Shown here in pieces: positions 58,394 to 64,000 of a stretch of DNA of 64,000 nucleotides. How positions within the stretch are numbered: position 1 is the first letter of the stretch; the number at the start of each line of letters is the position of its first letter. The stretch lies in NCBI RefSeq assembly GCF_022201045.2, contig NC_068556.1, positions 18,953,501 through 19,017,500 on the forward strand, written 5' to 3'. This DNA is from Citrus sinensis (taxonomy: Eukaryota > Streptophyta > Magnoliopsida > Sapindales > Rutaceae). The notes under the pieces are model-generated. The model saw nothing but the letters and a program-made list of their open reading frames with translations, made no database searches and was not told the DNA's origin. Both the position numbers and the translations under genes were made by a program.

Positions 58394-58957
58394 TTAACGA
58401 CCTAGGGTCAAATCAAGATTGATGCCACCACCAGTGTTGTTGTAATTCCCCTCTTCACCAAAATCCAGGTCAATTACATCTGGAACTGGGACAGCAGCAG
58501 CAGCAGCAGCAGCAGGAGGTTGATTCCGCTGAGCAGCTCTAGGCCTAGCAGCAGGCCTGGCCATGTTAACACGAGGAGCGAAATTTTGTCGGCGCCGGAC
58601 GGGACCACCTGCACCAACTGGTTGAATCGGTCGTGCCTGTATAACAGTATGAGTAGTCCTAATGGCAACTGGTGGCACTGCAGGGGCCGAGAATGATGGA
58701 GGGAGTGCAAAAGTAAGTCTCCTTTGAGCTTGAGGTGCTGCTGCTGCTGCTGCTTGGTTCTGAGCACGCACGTTGTTGTTGTTCTGAAAATTCATGAGCT
58801 CATCTGATCCTCGGATGTGCACATCATAGTGGTTTATGAGAGCCTCAGTGTTAGAGAAGGCTCGGTGACATATTACACACTGCTCTTGAACTCGGTTTGG
58901 ACCACGGCTGGAACCAATGGGGTTTGCTCCTGATGAGTTCATGCCACAGCCAGACAT
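58394..58957 (-). CDS. Single C2H2 zinc finger protein with EAR motif, copy 1
   Basis: Intronless, 187 aa, using the ATG at 58957 (MSGCGMNSSG); the longer open frame to 59098 runs through the leader. One finger, CX2CX12HX3H, at about residues 25-45 (CVICHRAFSNTEALINHYDVH), lacks the QALGGH core of most plant C2H2 factors. The middle is Ala/Pro/Arg-rich, with alanine runs (about 67-72, 156-163) encoded by GCT/GCA repeats. The C-terminus NLDLTLGR holds the LxLxL EAR motif that recruits TOPLESS co-repressors. It is probably a small nuclear transcriptional repressor. A paralogue lies 3.8 kb upstream on the same strand. Confidence 0.85.
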   Translation of the reverse strand: MSGCGMNSSGANPIGSSRGPNRVQEQCVICHRAFSNTEALINHYDVHIRGSDELMNFQNNNNVRAQNQAAAAAAPQAQRRLTFALPPSFSAPAVPPVAIRTTHTVIQARPIQPVGAGGPVRRRQNFAPRVNMARPAARPRAAQRNQPPAAAAAAAVPVPDVIDLDFGEEGNYNNTGGGINLDLTLGR

Positions 58958-59049
58958 GGTGATGAGTGAAGAGAGGTAGGCAAAGAAAAAAAGAAAAGCA
59001 ACAGGAAATGAGAAGTTGGTAAGTGATGAAAGGAAGAGGTGGTGATGCG

Positions 59050-59056
59050 TTTTATA
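59050..59056 (-). promoter_or_regulatory. TATA box of zinc finger copy 1
   Basis: TATAAAA on the minus strand within CCACTATAAAACGC, 93 bp before the chosen start codon. The surrounding sequence (ATCCACTATAAAA, then GGTAACCC further upstream) matches the paralogue's promoter at 63403. Confidence 0.7.
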
Positions 59057-59099
59057 GTGGATTTTAATCATTTTGGTTAGAAAAGGGTTACCTGACAAT

Positions 59100-61378
59100 T
59101 AATGTTCTATGTTATACATTTATGGTATATGAAAACCTTGTTTGAATTGTCCTTCTCATATGTTAATATATGTATATCTACACCCTTATACCATTTTTTA
59201 TGGTAAAAAATTAATAAATAGTCATTATATATATTTATTTATATATTTTCATTCATTAACGCACATATAGTAGTGAGGCTCAAACACGAGAGCTCGAGAG
59301 CTGAGTTTTTGGAAGCCATTCCTTAGTCCTTACAACCTTAGTCCTTATAACCGGACCTAGACCTACATGTTGTTCATTAGAGATTTGAAGATATTAAGTC
59401 AACATGCAAAAGGATTGATTGTTTATATCTCTTATCAGTTAGTCTTTATAACAAATTTAGAAGATAAATTTTCAAAACAATAGCTCCATTTATACATATA
59501 CCACAAATAGAAAATTATTTATAACTTAATAAGTAAGATGTCGCGACGTTCATTAATTTTCTTAATTCAAAACAACCAATTTCAGATAATACTCAGGCAA
59601 AATTAAAAAAATAAAAAGGTGATTTTCGTATATTTTAAGTTAAAAAATCCAGAAAGTTATTACTTACCAATAAAAGATAATATGCATGTGGGAATAACGT
59701 ATGATATTATGTTATTTAACCGTAAGTGGTGTTCTAAATAACGCCTGTCTATGGGTCCAACTCATACTTAGAATTGAGTTTACGAGTTGATGGTTGCCCT
59801 ATGCATGACAAAAGATTATTCTGAAGGGGTTTCTTCTTGTATTGACTTAGGACCCTTTTGTTAATTTTCTGAAGTATGAAATTTTATTAATTTTATATTT
59901 TTTTAAAATTTGCTTCTCTATTTTTGTAACTTATATCTTATTTTCAGACATTTAGATCCGAATAGAAAGAGTAAAGTTTTGTGAGTTTTATCTAAATGAG
60001 AAAATGTCTGAATGAGAAGTAAATATTATATTCCAAAAAATCTTTATAAAATATACTTATTTCTTAAATTATAAAACCTAATCTTTTTTATTTTAATTTA
60101 TAAGGACAAAAATTTAAATAATAATTGTTAAGATGACTTTTAATTTATAAAAACAAATAAGATGTCATTTATGTTTAGATATATATATATATATATATAA
60201 ACAAACATGTCATTCAGATATTTATATTCGGACCCATTCAAATTTCATATTGTTGAGATTTTAGATTAAAAAAAAACAAATGCTACCTTAGATTTTCACA
60301 GAATTTACGTGTTGTTCAACAAAGACTTGATGATATCAAGAATGCAAAATAATTAAATGTTTATATCTATTATCAGTTAGATTTTATGAAAAATTTAAAG
60401 AATAACTCTCATGTGTTATGACAATAGTAGCATTTATGCATGAAACACTAGTGAAACTTTTTTTAAAACTCAATAAATAAATTTTTTTCGTCTCATTCAT
60501 TATATATATTTTTAATTCCAAATCAACTAATTCCCTATAACACCTTAGGAAAATTTAGTAAAAAAATCTGAAAAGTTATTACAACCAAAGGTTAATCAAG
60601 TATGGCAAATAAGGCGGGCCCGGCCCGATTAAGCACGAGCTCGGGAAAAGCGGGGCCCTTATTTGTATTATTGTATAGCGTAAGCTTTTTTGAAGACCAA
60701 ATTTTTAAATATATGTTTTTAATAATTAAAAAAGTAGAAAAACATTAAAATTATAAGCCTTTTTAGTGGCCATTAATATAAATTGGACCTAAAAATTTTA
60801 GTTATAAATAGGTGCAATTTATAATTAAAAATGGATGTATTTAAAAAATTTTAAAATGAAAATTTGATAAGATGAATGACGAGCCATGCTAACTAAAGAT
60901 TAAGAGTAATGATATTTGACTTCCTCAATTTACCTCACTAGCCCTACTTTGTAATTAATATGATTTATTCTAGATTTATTTTTATTGAAAAATAGAAAAT
61001 AATAAAAAAATACGTTTTCTTCTATATATATTAATTTCTCGTCTCTTACATCACTATTATTTTTCTAATTGATTGAAAATTGAATCAAATATTTAATCAA
61101 ATCCCAAAATGAAATTAAATAACATCTAAGTTGTCACACAAAATCCAAATTAATATAATAAATAACAATAAAATCACTACTTTTTCATAAAATTTAAGAA
61201 AACCCACAATTCAAATGATCATATCTTGGTGCAGGTGACGAAAAAAATGATGAAGAAGACAAGTGGTTAGTGGTGGTAATATTGATGAACTTATTGTTGA
61301 TGAAAATATGTGGTGAGATTTATGGTTAGTCTACAGAGAGGTTGGGGGGGGGGGTAAAAACAAATAAAAATGAAATAA

Positions 61379-61441
<63 letters not shown>

Positions 61442-62735
61442 AGTACGGATAATTTTGAAAAATAATAAGAAAATTTATAAAATTAAGACACGTAAGATAA
61501 TTTGAGGGATCAAATATCATTACTCTAAGATTAATAAATAGGCCCTAACTCTTTTTCATGGAAGCCTAGGCCTAGCCTCGCCTTGCCCCAATCCAAGTCT
61601 AATCTTTTAAAGTCCGAGTCTCGCCTCGAGCTGGGCTAAGGTAGGTTGAGCCCGAACTTTTCTATCGTCCTTCACATGAGGTTAATTGTAGTATGGTATT
61701 CAATAATTTTAAATTCATAAGCAGTGTGGATTGATGGTTATAATAGGTTTGCAATCAAAAGTAATTTCATATTATGCTAAATTTTATTTATCTAAACTCA
61801 AGTCATTAGTTTATTGGGTCAAAAATCAAGAGTTGAGGATTAGTTGCCTCAAACTTGTATATACAATTAAGAATTACACTATTGTTTCATGTGATAATAA
61901 AATTACAGAAACTGATTTACATGTGATAAGGGGGTGTTAAGAAGATAATCCCACATATCTATTGAAAATATCAACATAGTTATTACGCTAGCTTCTAAAT
62001 ATATAAGTTGTTTACATCCTTTACAGCTAAAGATTACAATAAAAAAATGTAAAAGTAATTACCTTTTACCTTTTTTTTTAATAAAAGAAGACAGGAGGTG
62101 GATAAAACTCAAATTAATTTTTAACTTATCATTTTCCCGAGATTCAAACTCAAGTGGTCAAACAAAGAAAACCCGGCGAAGTTTCTAGAGACAAAAAGTG
62201 ATTATATATCTATAGGCAAAGCTTTTTAATATAATCATTCTACTTATATATATTTATAATCAAGTGTAGGTTTGATTGAATATGACTTAACCTTTTAATG
62301 TTGACAGGTTGCGATTTATTAAGTTTGAAAAAATCCAACAGTGAAAATATTCAAAAGTGATTATCAATATAGTCAAGTTAAGCTTTATATATTTGAAAGA
62401 AAAATTTGAAATTCATAACTGGGCGAAGAACAATCTATTGATTGCCATCCCCTGTCGTATATATGTCTGTTAATTAACGAGGAGTAATAAAGATATATAA
62501 AAACTTAGTCACTGATCGATGATTGAACATGAAAGTAACAACACTAGCGACATGCAAACAAGAAAACGATAATAAAATGCTCCTTATGAGACTCAATAAC
62601 AACAAACTGATTACAATAAAATGACTATTTTTCATTTAATTTTAACTAATTTAAAAGTTTAGATAAAATAAAGATGAAGAACATCGACTGCGCAAGCATC
62701 CCTGAATCTTCCAAGTCCTTCAAAATTTCAAATTC
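59100..62735. other. Intergenic between the zinc finger paralogues
   Basis: AT-rich, no gene recognised. Contains (AT)n at 60179-60199 and 61381-61438 and an 11-base G run at 61344-61354. A pair of GC-rich patches, 60612-60660 (GGCGGGCCCGGCCCG) and 61555-61680, may be the two ends of a degraded transposon, but the inverted match is weak. The open frame at 61731-61940 shows no homology. Confidence 0.45.
61381..61438. repeat. (AT)29 microsatellite
   Basis: 58 bases of uninterrupted AT dinucleotides, preceded by an 11-base G run at 61344-61354. Likely polymorphic. Confidence 0.98.
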
Positions 62736-63272
62736 TCAAGGAGTACCTAAGGTCAAATCAAGATTGATTGATCCATCAGTGCTACTGCTTCTATTAATCT
62801 TCCCATCACGAAAGTCCAATTCAGTTTCATCTGGGATAGCACCAGCAGCAGCGGCCTGATCATTCGGCTGAGCAACAGCAGCCCCAGGTGCAGGCCTAGT
62901 AACGATCATGTTGCCATTATTAAGAGCAGCTAAATTTTGCCTGCGATGCATCATCTCTCGTTGTTGTATAACAGTATTAGCAGTCAAGGTGGCAAATCTC
63001 CTTTGAGCTTGACGATGAGATGCCACTTGGGTTACATTAGGAAAAAGATAAGGCTGCTGCAAAGGGTTATTATGATTAGGAAAATTTCTCCGTCCTACTA
63101 TAGCATAGAAATTCAAGAGATCATCTTCTCTGATATGAGTTTCATAGTGGTTTATGAGAGCCTCGGTGCTATAGACCACCTGGTGACAAACTACACATTG
63201 TTCTTGAGTACTTGGTGGGGCAAAGTTAAAACCATTTGGGGTTCCCATATCCTGATGATGAATTCCAGCCAT
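62736..63272 (-). CDS. Single C2H2 zinc finger protein with EAR motif, copy 2
   Basis: Intronless, 178 aa, ATG at 63272 (MAGIHHQDMG). The finger CVVCHQVVYSTEALINHYETH (CX2CX12HX3H, about 26-46) aligns with copy 1 (STEALINHY against NTEALINHY), and the C-terminus INLDLTLGTP repeats the EAR motif. QAQRRFATL and RRQNLA match the blocks QAQRRLTFAL and RRRQNFA in copy 1. The Ala/Pro-rich middle has diverged most, and the alanine tracts are shorter here. Same strand and probably a local duplication. The role is inferred as a repressor. Confidence 0.85.
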   Translation of the reverse strand: MAGIHHQDMGTPNGFNFAPPSTQEQCVVCHQVVYSTEALINHYETHIREDDLLNFYAIVGRRNFPNHNNPLQQPYLFPNVTQVASHRQAQRRFATLTANTVIQQREMMHRRQNLAALNNGNMIVTRPAPGAAVAQPNDQAAAAGAIPDETELDFRDGKINRSSSTDGSINLDLTLGTP

Positions 63273-63402
63273 AGCCAGACATAATATTTATTTGGTGATG
63301 AGTAGAAGCAAATTGGAAGAGGCAAATTAAGAAGTAAGAAACTAAAGGAATTGCAAAAACGAAGTTGGTGGTGGGTGAAGAGAAAGGTCATAGGTTGATG
63401 TA

Positions 63403-63409
63403 TTTTATA
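63403..63409 (-). promoter_or_regulatory. TATA box of zinc finger copy 2
   Basis: TATAAAA on the minus strand in ATCCACTATAAAATAC, 131 bp before the start codon. The upstream sequence on plus (GTGGATTTGAGTCATTTTTG, then AGAAAAGG and ACC) parallels that of copy 1. Confidence 0.7.
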
Positions 63410-63562
63410 GTGGATTTGAGTCATTTTTGTTACTAGAAAAGGCTTACCAGATAATCAATGTACCAAATCACATATTTATGAAAAAAAACTTGTTTAAGTT
63501 GTCCCTGACAAGTATTAATAGCACGTTTGTAATCACCAATTAAGAGGATACTTAGTTCTTAA

Positions 63563-63690
63563 TTTTTTTTTTTAAATCATCCGATTTTCGGCGGCCGCAT
63601 TGGACCTCGACTAATTCAAATTCAGGGTATAGTCACAGTTAAAACTTCTTACCCCTCCCAAATAGTGTGTTTAGTGAGATCGAACCCTTA
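63563..63690 (-). mobile_element. Probable SINE fragment
   Basis: On the minus strand it shows the B-box GGGTTCGATCTC (63676-63687), then GGGAGGGGTAAGAAG and GAATTAGTCGAGGTCC, and ends in an A run (T11 at 63563-63573). This order is familiar from plant tRNA-derived SINEs. The A box and target duplications were not resolved. Confidence 0.6.
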
Positions 63691-64000
63691 AGTACTTAAT
63701 ATTTCTTTTATGCACTTCAATCACCATCTCTTTCGCTTCCCTAATATTGGTAAATTTTGATTATTGACTTCTGTAAAGATAGGGAACGACTCCACTATAC
63801 AATTTTATTTGTGAAAGTGATGATTTGCCCCTCATTTTATGTTATTTCTGTCGCTGCCTTTTAAATTTATTATTTCTTCATTATGGCCCCCACCGAACCA
63901 TAGTCTTGGTTCTGCCCACTATCCTTGAAAACCTGCATCATGTTCAATGTACATTTTCATTATAATTGATATATTTAGGTAATAAGTTGAAAAATTATCA
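63691..64000. other. Window end, nothing recognised
   Basis: AT-rich sequence upstream of the second zinc finger gene. No coding match or bounded repeat. Confidence 0.4.

Noticed and set aside
58958-59098. N-terminal extension of zinc finger copy 1 with a hydrophobic stretch that resembles a signal peptide
   Set aside because: It covers the TATA box and leader, and copy 2 has no comparable extension in frame. The start at 58957 is preferred.
60600-61680. Possible transposon with GGGCCCGGCCCG-type ends
   Set aside because: The two GC-rich patches do not form a convincing inverted pair and no target duplication was found.
1-64000. CRISPR arrays, tRNA or rRNA genes, bacterial or viral gene blocks
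   Set aside because: None seen. tRNA-like B boxes at 39314, 54515 and 63676 belong to SINEs without a cloverleaf.

Overview
The window is plant nuclear DNA, from a dicot and probably a rosid. It is AT-rich, and its genes are split by short GT-AG introns. They encode plant families: a ROP-interactive CRIB (RIC) protein, a GLTP1-type glycolipid transfer protein, a COP1-interacting protein 7 (CIP7) relative, an ENTH protein and zinc fingers with an EAR repression motif. Ty1/copia, hAT, Tourist-type and SINE insertions lie between them. Gene order hints at a rosid such as Citrus, but the species cannot be fixed from the sequence. No CRISPR, operon or other prokaryotic feature is present. All exon joins below were worked out by hand from splice signals, reading frame and family similarity.

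Layout. 0-7.2 kb: a broken cullin-1-like gene (minus strand) split by a 5.6 kb copia element with 505-bp LTRs and a perfect 5-bp target duplication. 9.9-11.3 kb: a second, older copia remnant. 11.5-16.6 kb: a tandem pair of genes made of six ubiquitin-like domains; the first is dead and the second intact (457 aa). 17.7-23.2 kb: RIC-like gene and GLTP1-like gene, both on the minus strand, adjacent as RIC1 and GLTP1 are in Arabidopsis. 23.5-28.1 kb: several MITEs, an (ATT)n tract and a GC-rich island. 29.3-30.5 kb: dCTP pyrophosphatase (MazG-like). 32.7-33.6 kb: a hAT deletion derivative. 34.0-35.1 kb: ribosomal protein L14. 37.0-38.8 kb: a PP2C-like protein lacking catalytic residues. 39.6-49.0 kb: the CIP7-like gene (13 coding exons, 1,310 aa) with a hAT element in an intron. 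52.3-53.6 kb: ENTH protein. 54.0-57.9 kb: a cluster of mobile elements, including a SINE, a hAT element nested inside a perfect fold-back element, and a tandem array with a period of about 375 bp. 58.4-63.3 kb: two paralogous single-C2H2/EAR repressor genes with similar promoters.

The genes are independent housekeeping or signalling loci and form no cluster pathway. RIC (ROP GTPase effector), GLTP (lipid transfer), ENTH (clathrin adaptor) and CIP7-like (light signalling family) would act separately. The most unusual items are the non-processable hexa-ubiquitin-like protein and its decayed twin, the hAT-in-foldback nest, the predicted pseudophosphatase, and the cullin copy whose reading frame is interrupted exactly at a retrotransposon target-site duplication.
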